Shown in pieces: positions 39,261 through 49,709 of a DNA stretch of 64,000 bases; the first letter of the stretch is position 1, and each line of letters starts with the position of its first letter. The stretch is from positions 1 through 64,000 of the forward strand of contig JAQWIR010000019.1 in assembly GCA_029248755.1 (NCBI GenBank). Direction: 5' to 3'. The notes below the pieces were generated by a model. The model saw only the letters and a program-made list of their open reading frames with translations, had not been told where the DNA came from and did no database searches. Both the position numbers and the translations under genes were made by a program. Source of the stretch: Porticoccaceae bacterium. Lineage in GTDB: Bacteria; Pseudomonadota; Gammaproteobacteria; Pseudomonadales; Porticoccaceae.

Positions 39261-42200
39261 TTATTGTTTTGTTTTGAGAAGCTCATCAGCAAATATTTTA
39301 TCCACCGACACCTCAACATCATCCCAAGGGCCTGTAATCTGATAACTTATACTCGAGATACGATCAACCTGCTTTTTGACTAATTTACTAGTGGCATAAA
39401 CGCCTAAGGCGGCAGGCAGTCCACCCGTTAAACCAACTAGCCAGGGTAAATTAGTTGCCACGGGAAGTGTCGCAACAAGTTGTGCATCAACCGTCTCAAA
39501 ATGAAAGTCAAAATCCCCCGCCATACTCATTCGTCCCGATGGCATTTTAATCTTCAAAGGCTCTTCTAAACTTAGGACTGATTGATCAAAACTTAGAGTT
39601 CCATCTAAGTGGTTATAGGCTAAATTTTGTCCCACCACATCAGAAAAATCCAGTTGTAAGCGCCGAAGCCAATTCGCAAAATTAAATAATCCAACTAGCT
39701 TGAGTGCTGTTCCAGCACCCCCTGGTGTTCGATAAAAATTACCATCGACTAAGCTAATTTTGAAATCACCGCTAAGATTATCTTTGTTTATTGTCCAGGG
39801 CTCTCCGCGCCATGCTATATCAGCATCCAATCTTCCAGACTGACTATCTAATACCTGGGGCAAATCAAAAGAACCAAATAAATCACCTATATTATTAATG
39901 CCTACAGGACCTACCAGCTTACTTAAGTGATTTTCACCATCATAACCCCAGAAAAAATCAGTGGGCGCTTCTGTAGAATAAACACCGGGTTCTAAGCCAA
40001 AAATGTTTCCTGATATATTGTTAAATGAAGCTCCGGAGGGCTCTAATCTTAATTCAAATGAAAGTGATCCTATATCTCGACCGGCAATCGATAACTTATC
40101 GACCGAAAAATCTGTAACCATAAGTAATCTGGGGTCTAAAGCTGAGCTACCTCCGAAACTATTTGGTAATTCAAGTCTGTTTAAAGCAATTTTTGTCGGC
40201 TGAGTAGAATCTCGAAAAAGGGTTACTGACCCATCGGTCAAATCACTGGTAAAAGTTGCATCTAAACCCTGTGTAACTGGCTTAATTCTAACACTCACCT
40301 CTGATAATTGAAGGCCAGACACTTTCCACTGAGCTAATTCTAAATCGAACACAGTTTCAAGCGTTTCAGAACTTTTAGATTTCTGTGCAATCAATTCGCT
40401 AAGTGGTTGCCATGACTTAAAATCTATAGTCGGAAACTTAGCCAATACCAAAAGTCTGTCTTGGTCTGGCATTGTAAGCGGATTATCATAGCTTATAACT
40501 CCTCGCTTTAACCTTCCTTGCTCAAACCTTACATCCGAAACAAGCCGCTGACCAAGCCTTCCCTCAAGCTGAGACAAACTTTGTTCAAAATATAATTTCA
40601 ACTCAAGTAGTTGAGATTGCCCCTTATTTTTTCCAATGGGTGCGGGTAAATTTATCCCTACATCCTTCATATCGCTTTTTATACCTAGGATGGTTTTAGA
40701 TGAATTATCAGGATCCTTTGCTAGCAAACCATTAATAGTTACGGTGTCTGTTAATATATTTTTCCACGGGAAATTTACAAATTGATTCAAGCTTTTGGGT
40801 GCTATTGCTGTAGCAAACGACATCTGCTGTTGGTTGTCTCGATATAGTTTAGCGTTAAATGGTTTATCCCAAAGTAACGCATTCAAATTATCAGAGTAGA
40901 TTCCGTTATTAGATGTAAATTCAATTTCACCCGATAATTTATCTAATGTAACGGGAGAATCAGTAATAGTCATTTTTCCATTATCAATGCTCGAGGTTAC
41001 TCTATAGGATGCTGCAGGCGGCTTAGAGATATCAGATATATAGCTAGGCAGTTCCATATGAAGCTGTGTTTTTGTGTCTCCTGCAAAAGACCAGTTTACC
41101 ATTGGGCCAAGATTGCCCTTTAAGGGCGACTGAACCAAAATATCAATCATTGATGATAAATCAGCATCTAACTGGCCATCAATAATCCATTTTCTTTGCT
41201 CGACTGGTGGCGTTACACTATATTCAATTCTGGTCTGACTGACATTTGCTTTTCCTAAAACAGCGGAATTTATTTGCGCACTTACATTTCCACCATCAAC
41301 CAAAAACAATCCATCTAACTGATTAAATTGTGGCCAATTTGGATTAAACTTTATAGTTGCATCCTCTGTATCAAGCAATAGTTTTAGGGTGCGGGATAAA
41401 CGATTATTTATGGGCGGCCCACTTCTAAAAAGAAGTCCAAATTGCTTTAAGTTACCTTCTTTAACTGCATTTTTAACCCATTTTGACGATCTATCAGGCA
41501 TAGTGTAAGGCAAATAATCGCTAGTAAGACTTAAATCTAAGTTTTTTGCCCCAATCAACAGGTTAAAGTCTGCTGCGATTTTTTCAACGCCAATAGGTTG
41601 CTCTATGGAAAATTGCAACTGACTATGCCCAAATTCTAATTGGGTATGAATTAAATCACTATGAACTATTAGTTGATTATCAGACTGCCAATCAAAATAA
41701 ATTGATCCTTTTGCTTGCTTAAAGGCTAGATAATCCCGATAGGATTTTGGAAAAAGTATTTCGAATCCGTCGTTATCGGCAATATGAAACAATCCATTTT
41801 TATCCTTTAACTCTAAATAACCATGAATTTCTTTGACGCCTGGAACACCCTTGAAAGGTTGCATATAACAACCATCTAAATTCGCGAACAAGTAAAATCC
41901 GTCCACCGATTGACCTAGACTTAAGGATGAAATGTTTCCTCTAGGATTAATAGTCTTTAGCGTTTCTGTTGTTTTTGTTGGTAAAAAACGAGTCTCGTAG
42001 AGTAAATCGCTAACTAACTCTAAATTTATATGATTAATAGATACATCAAATTCTTGCTTTTTAGAGCCCAATTTTTGGGTATATAAGATATTAACAGGCT
42101 CATCAATACTCGTCTTTCCTATATCAAATTTAAGATTTTGTAATCGAGCACTCCAATCTTTTCCTGGTTTATACCCGCCAGTCATTGTGGTTTTAATATC

Positions 42201-43103
42201 GGTGACTGGAGGAACATCATCAGCTAACCAATTAAGGGGGACCTTTGATAGAGACAGATTACCTATATAGTCTAGCTGCCATCCTGGATGAAGGTCTAAC
42301 CAAATTTCTCCATCTGTTTTAATAGAAAACTGATCTCGAGCTAAAGGTAAGTCGGGAAAAAGTGACTGGGCGAAAACTTTTAATGATTCAGAAAGATCTA
42401 AGCCTTCAAGTTTAAGATATCCTTCGGCATTGAATGACTCTAAATTTGAGAGATTGCCAAAGGCTTCCACCACTAAATATGCTGGATTATCATCATCGGT
42501 AACCCTGATAGATAACTGCGTTCGATGAAAATCCTCATCATTTTCAATCAACATCTGACTTCCAAATAGCTGATTTTTTTGACCCGTAAGGGAGTGAAGA
42601 TTAACCGTGAGAGATTTCAGTCGGATATGGCGGCTATATAAAAATGGCTCGAGGATAACATTTAAATCGGTTTCAGATTCACCGTTAAAACCTTTCAATC
42701 GCCAATGACCTTGGCTGTTTTCAATGAAATTGATTTCTAACTGATCAATCACTAAATCACGCCATATAGGTGAACCTAATCTAATACTACTAAATAAGTC
42801 TAGGTCAGCTCGAGCACCCTGAAGACTCAGCACAGGCTCTTGCTGAGAGTCAATTAACTCCATCCCTTGAATATTAATGACTGGGATAAGTTGGGGCCAC
42901 TCGCCGCTCAATCGACCCAAATTGACTTGAAGTCCGATATTAGAGGCAATAAAAGACTGTATCGTTGGCCTTAAATCATCTAGCTGGCCAATAGTTTGGC
43001 GACCGATAAAAATAAGTATGACCATACCAATGATCAATAGCGCTCCCACAAGACAAAGCCATTGGGTTAATGATTTAATTTTTTTCGCTATACTTTTGAT
43101 CAT
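39261..43103 (-). CDS. yhdP: AsmA-like TamB/YhdP family protein YhdP
   Basis: Very large (1280-residue) envelope protein with one N-terminal membrane helix (about 17-35) and a long periplasmic beta-rich body. YhdP is one of the AsmA-like bridge proteins that move phospholipids toward the outer membrane. Typical parts are the N-terminal IGRQTIGQLDDLRPTIQSFIASNIG and the C-terminal DUF3971/AsmA part with GLFNFANWLRRLQLDFSDVVGQNLAYNHLDG and PWLVGLTGGLPAALGVYATSKLV. It follows rng by 5 bp as in E. coli and Pseudomonas. Confidence 0.94.
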   Translation of the reverse strand: MIKSIAKKIKSLTQWLCLVGALLIIGMVILIFIGRQTIGQLDDLRPTIQSFIASNIGLQVNLGRLSGEWPQLIPVINIQGMELIDSQQEPVLSLQGARADLDLFSSIRLGSPIWRDLVIDQLEINFIENSQGHWRLKGFNGESETDLNVILEPFLYSRHIRLKSLTVNLHSLTGQKNQLFGSQMLIENDEDFHRTQLSIRVTDDDNPAYLVVEAFGNLSNLESFNAEGYLKLEGLDLSESLKVFAQSLFPDLPLARDQFSIKTDGEIWLDLHPGWQLDYIGNLSLSKVPLNWLADDVPPVTDIKTTMTGGYKPGKDWSARLQNLKFDIGKTSIDEPVNILYTQKLGSKKQEFDVSINHINLELVSDLLYETRFLPTKTTETLKTINPRGNISSLSLGQSVDGFYLFANLDGCYMQPFKGVPGVKEIHGYLELKDKNGLFHIADNDGFEILFPKSYRDYLAFKQAKGSIYFDWQSDNQLIVHSDLIHTQLEFGHSQLQFSIEQPIGVEKIAADFNLLIGAKNLDLSLTSDYLPYTMPDRSSKWVKNAVKEGNLKQFGLLFRSGPPINNRLSRTLKLLLDTEDATIKFNPNWPQFNQLDGLFLVDGGNVSAQINSAVLGKANVSQTRIEYSVTPPVEQRKWIIDGQLDADLSSMIDILVQSPLKGNLGPMVNWSFAGDTKTQLHMELPSYISDISKPPAASYRVTSSIDNGKMTITDSPVTLDKLSGEIEFTSNNGIYSDNLNALLWDKPFNAKLYRDNQQQMSFATAIAPKSLNQFVNFPWKNILTDTVTINGLLAKDPDNSSKTILGIKSDMKDVGINLPAPIGKNKGQSQLLELKLYFEQSLSQLEGRLGQRLVSDVRFEQGRLKRGVISYDNPLTMPDQDRLLVLAKFPTIDFKSWQPLSELIAQKSKSSETLETVFDLELAQWKVSGLQLSEVSVRIKPVTQGLDATFTSDLTDGSVTLFRDSTQPTKIALNRLELPNSFGGSSALDPRLLMVTDFSVDKLSIAGRDIGSLSFELRLEPSGASFNNISGNIFGLEPGVYSTEAPTDFFWGYDGENHLSKLVGPVGINNIGDLFGSFDLPQVLDSQSGRLDADIAWRGEPWTINKDNLSGDFKISLVDGNFYRTPGGAGTALKLVGLFNFANWLRRLQLDFSDVVGQNLAYNHLDGTLSFDQSVLSLEEPLKIKMPSGRMSMAGDFDFHFETVDAQLVATLPVATNLPWLVGLTGGLPAALGVYATSKLVKKQVDRISSISYQITGPWDDVEVSVDKIFADELLKTKQ

Positions 43104-43108
43104 TTATG

Positions 43109-44566
43109 TCACTGAACTGGAATAATATTAAACTGATCGCTAAGGACTGAGCTTTCTAAAGAAAGTTTAACATTACAGCCTGTTCTATTCTTAAATTCAT
43201 TTAACTGAACAGCATATTTATTTTCAATGGTCTCAATAACAGTTTTGGAGGTAGAGATCTCCAATGCGCGCCATTTGTCATTGAGTTCAATATTTGATAA
43301 CTCGCGAAATATCTCAATAGCCAGTGTTTCACTTGATTTAAAATTTTTTCTAGCTTCACCCTGACTACAGGGTACACATAAAATCTGACTTAAACTCTGA
43401 CTTGTTCGCTTGCGAGCGATTTGAATCAAACCTAGCTCTGTAAAATTTGAGATTACAGTTTTAACCTTATCTTCGGAAAATGCCTGCTTGAGTTGTTGTA
43501 ATACCTGACGGCGATGCTCAGCAACTTTCATATCTATAAAATCAATAATAATAATGCCGGTTAGATTGCGCAATTTAATCTGTTTAGCAGAGGCTTCAGC
43601 CGCCTCAAGGTTTACCTTAAAAAAAGTAATATGATCAATAAATTCACCCGTAAAAGAGCCAGTATTAACATCTATAACCGACAACGCTTCAGTCTCTTCA
43701 ATCACTATATGACCGCCACAATCTAAGGCAACATCTAATTTGAGTGCTGCATTGATTTGGCTCTCTATCTCATAAGTATCAAATAGGTTACCCGGCTCTT
43801 TATAGAAATTGATAATAGGTTTTTCAGCACCCCTACTCTGGTTGCAAACAGCCTCTAATGATTCATAAAAACTGGGGTTATCAACGGTTATTTTATCTAT
43901 TCCTAGACTCAGCATTTGTGTCACTAATCGCTGACTTTTTTGCGTTTCTTTGTACACAGATACGGGTGATTTTTGGGCCTTTAAACTTTCTATAGAGCGC
44001 CAAACCCCAATAAGGCTGTTTATATCGTCCGTCAATTGGTTTTCTTTAATGCCCTCAGCCGCTGAACGTAGTATAAAATTTCCACTGAGGCTATCGGGTA
44101 ATTGTATTGAAGAAACAATAGAACACATAAGGTCATTCAGTCTCGTCCGTTCAGACTTTGGCTTTATTTGTGCTGATATGCCTGGTTTGGAGCGACCCTG
44201 TCTGTAAACCAAATAATCAGTCGCTATCGATATGTCAGTAGTTAATAGAGCCCCCTTCTTATTGATTGGATCCTTCAATACTTGAACCAATATATCCTGA
44301 CCGTCTCTTAGAATATCGGCGATCTTGTCCTGTGAATTAGCGTAATGAATCTCATCAATAGGTAAAAAAGCATTACGCTTCGCACCTATATCCACAAATG
44401 CTGCCTGCATACCTGACATCACTCTGAGTACTTTTGCTTTATATATATTGCCGACTAGACTAGGGTTTTCCTCTCTATCAATATGAATTTCCTTAAGTAC
44501 AGTATTTTCCACCAATGCTAGGCGAGTCTCCAAGGATGTATAATTTATTAAGATTTCTTTTGTCAT
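43109..44566 (-). CDS. rng: Ribonuclease G
   Basis: Endoribonuclease for 16S rRNA 5'-end maturation and mRNA turnover. The 485-residue RNase E/G protein has an S1 domain (about 38-125, GNIYKAKVLRVMSGMQAAFVDIG), the catalytic Asp residues in LSVIDVNTGSF and GIIIIDFIDM, and the zinc-link cysteines in ILCVPCSQG near the C-terminus. It lacks the RNase E scaffold extension. It follows maf and precedes yhdP, the conserved mre-maf-rng-yhdP order. Confidence 0.97.
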   Translation of the reverse strand: MTKEILINYTSLETRLALVENTVLKEIHIDREENPSLVGNIYKAKVLRVMSGMQAAFVDIGAKRNAFLPIDEIHYANSQDKIADILRDGQDILVQVLKDPINKKGALLTTDISIATDYLVYRQGRSKPGISAQIKPKSERTRLNDLMCSIVSSIQLPDSLSGNFILRSAAEGIKENQLTDDINSLIGVWRSIESLKAQKSPVSVYKETQKSQRLVTQMLSLGIDKITVDNPSFYESLEAVCNQSRGAEKPIINFYKEPGNLFDTYEIESQINAALKLDVALDCGGHIVIEETEALSVIDVNTGSFTGEFIDHITFFKVNLEAAEASAKQIKLRNLTGIIIIDFIDMKVAEHRRQVLQQLKQAFSEDKVKTVISNFTELGLIQIARKRTSQSLSQILCVPCSQGEARKNFKSSETLAIEIFRELSNIELNDKWRALEISTSKTVIETIENKYAVQLNEFKNRTGCNVKLSLESSVLSDQFNIIPVQ

Positions 44567-44609
44567 CGGCCAACTTTAGCTCAATACCTAATTCTATAAA
44601 ATAGACTAT

Positions 44610-45206
44610 TTATTTATTTTTAGTAGAGCACCAAATGGGGACGCCAAAACGTTGTAATAATAAAGATGTTTGCTCTATGGGTAATCCAACAACACCGCTG
44701 TAACTTCCTTTTATTGATTCCACAAATACAGCACCATAACCTTGAATAGCATAACTACCCGCTTTATCTTGTGGTTCTCCTGTTTGCCAATAACTAAGGC
44801 ATTCTTGCTCAGACAACTTTCTAAAAATAACATCTGTTGTTGACATGATTACTGAGCATTCTTTTTTATGACCCAAGGCAACCGCGGTATGTACCTGATG
44901 AGATTTGCCTGACAAAGCGTGTAACATTTTCATAGCGTCGTCTTGATCTCTTGGCTTCCCGAAAATATTTGAGTCGCATGCAACACAGGTATCCGCCCCT
45001 AAAACCAATTTATTGTCAGACACTAGTGAAATCACATATTGGGTCTTTTCTATAGCCATTCTTTTAACATAGTCAATGGCTGACTCATGATGTCTAGGTG
45101 TCTCATCAATATTTGCTGGGACTACTTGATGCCTCACGCCTATCTGCCGCAAAATTTCCGTGCGTCGCGGAGAGGCAGATGCCAGAATTAAATCACAATC
45201 GACCAT
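44610..45206 (-). CDS. Maf family nucleotide pyrophosphatase
   Basis: The 198-residue Maf/Ham1-like protein begins LILASASPRRTEILRQIG, has DETP and VKRMAIEKT, and the catalytic stretch VLGADTCVACD followed by KPRDQDDAMKMLHALSGKSHQVHTAVAL and DKAGSYAIQGYGAVFVESIKGSYSGVVGLP. Such enzymes hydrolyse dTTP/UTP or modified nucleotides; which type cannot be told with certainty, although the mreD-adjacent position is that of E. coli yhdE. Lies between mreD and rng. Confidence 0.94.
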   Translation of the reverse strand: MVDCDLILASASPRRTEILRQIGVRHQVVPANIDETPRHHESAIDYVKRMAIEKTQYVISLVSDNKLVLGADTCVACDSNIFGKPRDQDDAMKMLHALSGKSHQVHTAVALGHKKECSVIMSTTDVIFRKLSEQECLSYWQTGEPQDKAGSYAIQGYGAVFVESIKGSYSGVVGLPIEQTSLLLQRFGVPIWCSTKNK

Positions 45207-45234
45207 TTTTTCACCTCGACTAATTGCCTTGGGC

Positions 45235-45711
45235 CTATTTTTGAAGCAAGTAAAAATGTCTTACAACTTTATCCAGAGGAATCCAGCATATTGCAGAAAT
45301 AACTGCTAAAAAAAGTATAGCCTTTATAGATAGTAGTTTATCTATAGAGCTATCAAGGCCTGCCCGCATAAATTCAACCAACAGTAACATTAGAAAAACT
45401 AGAGTGACTCTATGAATCAAATGCAAATAGACAACAATACGATGAAAGAAAATCAAAATAAGACCGCTGATTGAAAAAATTAAAACATGATAGCCAAGGG
45501 TTGAAAGGAAAATAAAATCTGCAAAAATACCCATAATTACCGCAAACTCAATCCCATACTGTTCCGGAAAATATAGCATCCAAGCAATCATCATCAGCAA
45601 AAGAAAGTTTGGCTTCCAAAACACCCAGTCCCCAGCAATGGGTATAAATTGAAGAATTAAGGCCGCAAAAAGCATGATTAGAGCAGGCTTAAAAGTACTA
45701 TGACTATTCAT
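45235..45711 (-). CDS. mreD: Rod shape-determining protein MreD
   Basis: The 158-residue inner-membrane protein of the elongasome has about five membrane helices. Conserved parts are FWKPNFLLLMMIAWMLYFPEQYGIEFAVIMGIFADFIFLSTLG. I chose ATG 45711, giving an 8 bp overlap with mreC and a normal MreD length; a longer frame to 45732 is less likely. Third gene of mreBCD. Confidence 0.93.
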   Translation of the reverse strand: MNSHSTFKPALIMLFAALILQFIPIAGDWVFWKPNFLLLMMIAWMLYFPEQYGIEFAVIMGIFADFIFLSTLGYHVLIFSISGLILIFFHRIVVYLHLIHRVTLVFLMLLLVEFMRAGLDSSIDKLLSIKAILFLAVISAICWIPLDKVVRHFYLLQK

Positions 45712-46555
45712 TAATATCTCTAGTGACATCACCGTCTTTAATAGTAAAAACCAATAGAAGGTGTCGGCTTCGATCCAGCTTTGCCGATGGTATCACTTTA
45801 ATTTCCATAAACTTTTCACCTGGCTTTTGGCTAATAGATGAAACCGTTCCCACTGGGTAACCCATTGGAAAACGACCACCTAAACCAGAACTCACTAATT
45901 TATCACCCTCTTCAATATCTACGGTGGGTGAAACAAATCTTAATGCCATTAGATTAAAATCTGATATACCTTCAACAATTGATCGCAGGCCATTTCGTAA
46001 AACTTGAACCGGAAGAGCATGATTAATATCGGTGATTAGAAGTACTTTGCTGTAGTTTTCATAAACTTCAACCACCTGGCCCATCAAACCCTCAGCATCT
46101 AATACTGGCTGGCCAATATACACCCCATCATTAATGCCACGGTCAACGGTTACTGTATGGTTGACTGGATTGGGCGAGACGCCAATCACTTCAGTCACCA
46201 ACACGCTTTGCATAAGCAACTCTGTCGCATTGAGTAATTGACGTAATCGAAGATTTTCAGCCGCTAATTCTGCACTGCGCTGTAATTGCCCCAATAGGAT
46301 TAAGCGCTCTTTTTCGAGACTTACATTTTTTTGTTCTAGTTTTGTTCTAGAGGTGGTGTTCATACCCACCCATTCTTTCATCTGATAAGGGAAATTTGCT
46401 AGCAGTTGCAGTGGAATAAATAGTTTAGATATATCGGATTTGGCTGATTCAAATACAGACGTATAATTATCCACGGTCATTAGAAGCAGTGCGAGTAAGA
46501 GGGCGAAAAATGTTTTTCGCACTGCTGAGGAAGAATTTACAAAAACTTTTTTAAT
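45704..46555 (-). CDS. mreC: Rod shape-determining protein MreC, probable ATT start
   Basis: Periplasmic scaffold of the elongasome: a membrane helix (about 15-30, TFFALLLALLLMTVD), a coiled coil (about 70-105), then the beta domain with VIGVSPNPVNHTVTVDRGINDGV and VSSGLGGRFPMGYPVG. The only standard start in frame is GTG 46522, which has no ribosome site and removes part of the usual N-terminus. ATT at 46555 has GGAG seven bases upstream and adds IKKVFVNSSSA, which fits the MreC pattern (MKxxF...S...R). A TAG lies six codons above, limiting choices. With ATT the product is 283 residues. Alternatively an ATG was mutated or misread. Confidence 0.85.
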   Translation of the reverse strand: MKKVFVNSSSAVRKTFFALLLALLLMTVDNYTSVFESAKSDISKLFIPLQLLANFPYQMKEWVGMNTTSRTKLEQKNVSLEKERLILLGQLQRSAELAAENLRLRQLLNATELLMQSVLVTEVIGVSPNPVNHTVTVDRGINDGVYIGQPVLDAEGLMGQVVEVYENYSKVLLITDINHALPVQVLRNGLRSIVEGISDFNLMALRFVSPTVDIEEGDKLVSSGLGGRFPMGYPVGTVSSISQKPGEKFMEIKVIPSAKLDRSRHLLLVFTIKDGDVTRDINE

Positions 46556-46625
46556 GGGCGCGCTCCAAAACTAAGACAATAGCAAGGAGCGTCCCTCAAG
46601 CGAGGTACTCCATTACATAAGCCTG

Positions 46626-47666
46626 CTAGTACATAAGCATACCCGAGGCTTTGGCACCCATCATTTCGAGGGCTTCACCACCGCCACGCGCAACACAGGT
46701 GAGAGGCTCTTCGGCCAAAATAACAGGTAGACCTGTCTCAATGGCCAATAGACGATCTAAGTCTTTTAATAATGAACCGCCCCCTGTTAACACAATACCC
46801 GTTTCCGCAATATCGGAGGCTAATTCAGGCGGTGATTGCTCAAGTACACGTTTAACCGCCTGCACAATACCGGATAATGGTTCCTGTAAAGACTGTAGAA
46901 TTTCGTCACTACTAAGTACAAAGCTTTTAGGTACACCTTCAGCGAGGTTACGACCTCTAACTTCAATTTCACGCACTTCTTTTGAAAGATAAGCAGTACC
47001 AATTTCCATCTTAATACGCTCGGCAGTTCCATCGCCAATCACGCTGCCATACTTGCGGCGCACATAATTACAAATTGATTCATCAAAACGATCACCGCCA
47101 ATTCTCACCGAATCGGAGAAAACTACCCCATTCAAAGACAAAATAGCAATTTCAGTGGTACCACCACCGATATCAACCACCATCGAGCCAACAGCTTCTT
47201 CTACCGGCAATCCAGCGCCTATAGCAGCTGCCATTGGTTCTTCAATCAAAAATACTTCTCGCGCCCCTGCGCTAAAAGCAGATTCTTTAATTGCGCGCTT
47301 TTCAACTTCTGTTGCTGTACAGGGCACACAGATTAGTACCCTCGGACTGGGCGGTACAAAACTTTCAGAATGAACTTTTCGAATAAAATGTTGAAGCATT
47401 TTTTCCGTGACTTGGAAATCTGCAATCACTCCATCTTTTAATGGTCGTATAGCCGTTATATTGCCAGGCGTTCTTCCCAGCATACGCTTTGCATCAACAC
47501 CTACTGCTTCAACTTTCTTTTCACCATACTGTTGGCGTATGGCTACAACGGAAGGCTCATTAAGCACAATTCCGTGCTCACGCATGTAGATTAGTGTGTT
47601 GGCAGTCCCTAGATCAATTGATAAATCACTGGAAAAAAGCCCTAAAATTCTCTTGAGTAACAACAT
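46626..47666 (-). CDS. mreB: Rod shape-determining protein MreB
   Basis: Actin-like filament protein that guides lateral wall synthesis. The 346-residue product has phosphate-1 [14 protein letters not shown] (about 14-27), phosphate-2 [17 protein letters not shown] (about 165), the adenosine motif [14 protein letters not shown] (about 290), and [17 protein letters not shown] 47666 is the first codon; its N-terminus [13 protein letters not shown] is a membrane-binding amphipathic segment. First gene of mreBCD, divergent from gatC with a 267 bp gap. Confidence 0.98.
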   Translation of the reverse strand: MLLLKRILGLFSSDLSIDLGTANTLIYMREHGIVLNEPSVVAIRQQYGEKKVEAVGVDAKRMLGRTPGNITAIRPLKDGVIADFQVTEKMLQHFIRKVHSESFVPPSPRVLICVPCTATEVEKRAIKESAFSAGAREVFLIEEPMAAAIGAGLPVEEAVGSMVVDIGGGTTEIAILSLNGVVFSDSVRIGGDRFDESICNYVRRKYGSVIGDGTAERIKMEIGTAYLSKEVREIEVRGRNLAEGVPKSFVLSSDEILQSLQEPLSGIVQAVKRVLEQSPPELASDIAETGIVLTGGGSLLKDLDRLLAIETGLPVILAEEPLTCVARGGGEALEMMGAKASGMLMY

Positions 47667-47933
47667 TTTTTAAATTCCATTAATGTGCTGTTTACGGCAT
47701 GTAAAAGTCACGGTTTATAGGCAGAAAACTATCAGTTAGTTACGCGGATGGCAAGTGCAAAAGTAACTGTTTTATTCTGCAAAAAATATCTCTGTTTGGT
47801 AATTGTAACAAGCTGACAAAAAAAAGTGGCTTTTATGTTGCAGAACTGTGTATTTTTCTTCTGCCAAACTAACCTAATTCAACTTAATGTTGTAAACTTC
47901 CCCCTGTAAAAAAATTATTGATAAGATTTCGAT

Positions 47934-48221
47934 ATGAGTATAGAAAAACAAACAATTGAGAATCTGGCCACTCTTGCTCGCCTAGCAGTGGATGATGAGA
48001 GAGTTGATGAGATCTCACAGCGACTCGGCAGTGTATTAGAGTTAGTTGATCAACTTCAGGCAGCAGACACCAGTGGCCTAAGTGGTTTGGATCATCCACT
48101 CAATGAAACCCAGCGCCTAAGAGAAGACGAGGTCAATAAACCCAATATGAGAGAGGAATTTCAAGCTATAGCACCAGATACTGAAAATAATCTCTATTTG
48201 GTACCAAAAGTCATTGATTAA
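47934..48221 (+). CDS. gatC: Asp/Glu-tRNA amidotransferase subunit GatC
   Basis: Small 95-residue subunit that ties GatA to GatB. Typical features are the N-terminal IEKQTIENLATLARLAVDDE, the middle VLELVDQLQAADTSGLSGLDHP and the C-terminal REDEVNKPNMREEF. First gene of gatCAB, which amidates misacylated Glu-tRNA(Gln) and/or Asp-tRNA(Asn). The mreB-gatC adjacency matches Pseudomonas. Confidence 0.96.
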   Translation: MSIEKQTIENLATLARLAVDDERVDEISQRLGSVLELVDQLQAADTSGLSGLDHPLNETQRLREDEVNKPNMREEFQAIAPDTENNLYLVPKVID

Positions 48222-48251
48222 ACTATTCCGCAAGATACAGCCGAGTAAAAA

Positions 48252-49709
48252 ATGCATAACTTAACAATAACTGAGCTTATAGATGGCCTTAAAAATAGAG
48301 TTTTTTCTAGCACAGAAATCACTCAACATTTTTTGGCGCGTATCAAAAACTTAGATTCCGAATTTAATAGCCTAATTACTCTAACTGAAAATCAGGCTCT
48401 TGAAGCAGCTAAAACAGCTGACCAACAGCTGGCCGCTGGCAATGCGCCAGAACTTTGCGGTGTACCTATAGTTCACAAAGATATATTTTGTACTGAGGGT
48501 GTTCGTACTAGCTGCGGCTCAAAGATGCTAGATAATTTTGTGCCGCCCTACGATGCAACTGTAGTTGCGAATTTTAGAAATAGCGGAGCGGTGATGCTCG
48601 GCAAAACCAATATGGATGAGTTCGCTATGGGCTCGTCCAATGAAACTAGTTTTTATGGTCCTGTTAAAAATCCATGGTCTACAGATTCTGTGCCCGGTGG
48701 TTCATCAGGTGGCTCGGCGGCTGCAATTGCGGCGCGACTAGCGCCAGGGGCAACAGCTACGGATACCGGCGGCTCTATTCGTCAACCAGCAGCACTTTGT
48801 GGAATAACTGGGCTTAAGCCAACCTATGGTCGAGTTTCACGCTGGGGCATGATTGCCTTTGCCTCTAGCTTGGATCAAGGCGGCCCCATGGCCAGGACTG
48901 CCGAAGATTGCGCATTGCTATTAAACTGTATGGCCAGTTATGACGATAAAGACTCCACCTGTATTGACCGCTCTGTACCCAATTATTCCGCTCATCTTGG
49001 GGATTCTCTAAAGGGTTTGCGCATTGGTATCCCGAAAGAGTATTTCTCTGAGGGTTTAAACTCTGGAACTGAACAAGCGGTGCGAGAGTCATTAGCCGAA
49101 TATGAAAAATTAGGCGCCGAACTTGTAGAAATCAGCTTGCCCAATACTGGTCTTTCGGTTCCGGCCTATTATGTGATTGCTCCAGCAGAAGCCTCTGCCA
49201 ATTTATCGCGCTTTGACGGTGTGCGCTATGGCCACCGCTGTGACGACCCTAAAGATCTGGAAGATCTTTACCGTCGAACCAGAGCCGAAGGGTTTGGTGA
49301 TGAGGTTCAAAGACGTATTCTTATTGGTACCTACTGCTTATCTGCTGGCTACTATGATGCGTACTACGCAAAAGCACAGCAAGTAAGGCAGCTTATTCGA
49401 CAAGATTTTGTTCAGGCATTTGAAAAAGTCGATCTTATTATGGGCCCTACCTGCCCCTCACCCGCCTTTAAATTTGGTGCTAAAGGCAATGATCCGGTGG
49501 CTATGTATCTAGAGGATATTTACACTATATCTACCAATCTTGCTGGCTTGCCTGGTATGTCACTACCCTGTGGCATGGTTGATAACAAACCCGTAGGTCT
49601 TCAAATAATCGGTAACTATTTTGAGGAAGCGCGCATGTTAAACGCAGCTCATCAATTCCAACAGGTAACTGACTGGCATCAATTAGCGCCTGCGGGGATC
49701 GAATCATGA
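48252..49709 (+). CDS. gatA: Asp/Glu-tRNA amidotransferase subunit GatA
   Basis: Amidase subunit that releases ammonia from glutamine. The 485-residue amidase-signature protein has the catalytic Lys in [11 protein letters not shown] (about 77), the cis-Ser/Ser pair in [19 protein letters not shown], and [27 protein letters not shown]. The stop overlaps the gatB ATG by 4 bp. Confidence 0.98.
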   Translation: MHNLTITELIDGLKNRVFSSTEITQHFLARIKNLDSEFNSLITLTENQALEAAKTADQQLAAGNAPELCGVPIVHKDIFCTEGVRTSCGSKMLDNFVPPYDATVVANFRNSGAVMLGKTNMDEFAMGSSNETSFYGPVKNPWSTDSVPGGSSGGSAAAIAARLAPGATATDTGGSIRQPAALCGITGLKPTYGRVSRWGMIAFASSLDQGGPMARTAEDCALLLNCMASYDDKDSTCIDRSVPNYSAHLGDSLKGLRIGIPKEYFSEGLNSGTEQAVRESLAEYEKLGAELVEISLPNTGLSVPAYYVIAPAEASANLSRFDGVRYGHRCDDPKDLEDLYRRTRAEGFGDEVQRRILIGTYCLSAGYYDAYYAKAQQVRQLIRQDFVQAFEKVDLIMGPTCPSPAFKFGAKGNDPVAMYLEDIYTISTNLAGLPGMSLPCGMVDNKPVGLQIIGNYFEEARMLNAAHQFQQVTDWHQLAPAGIES

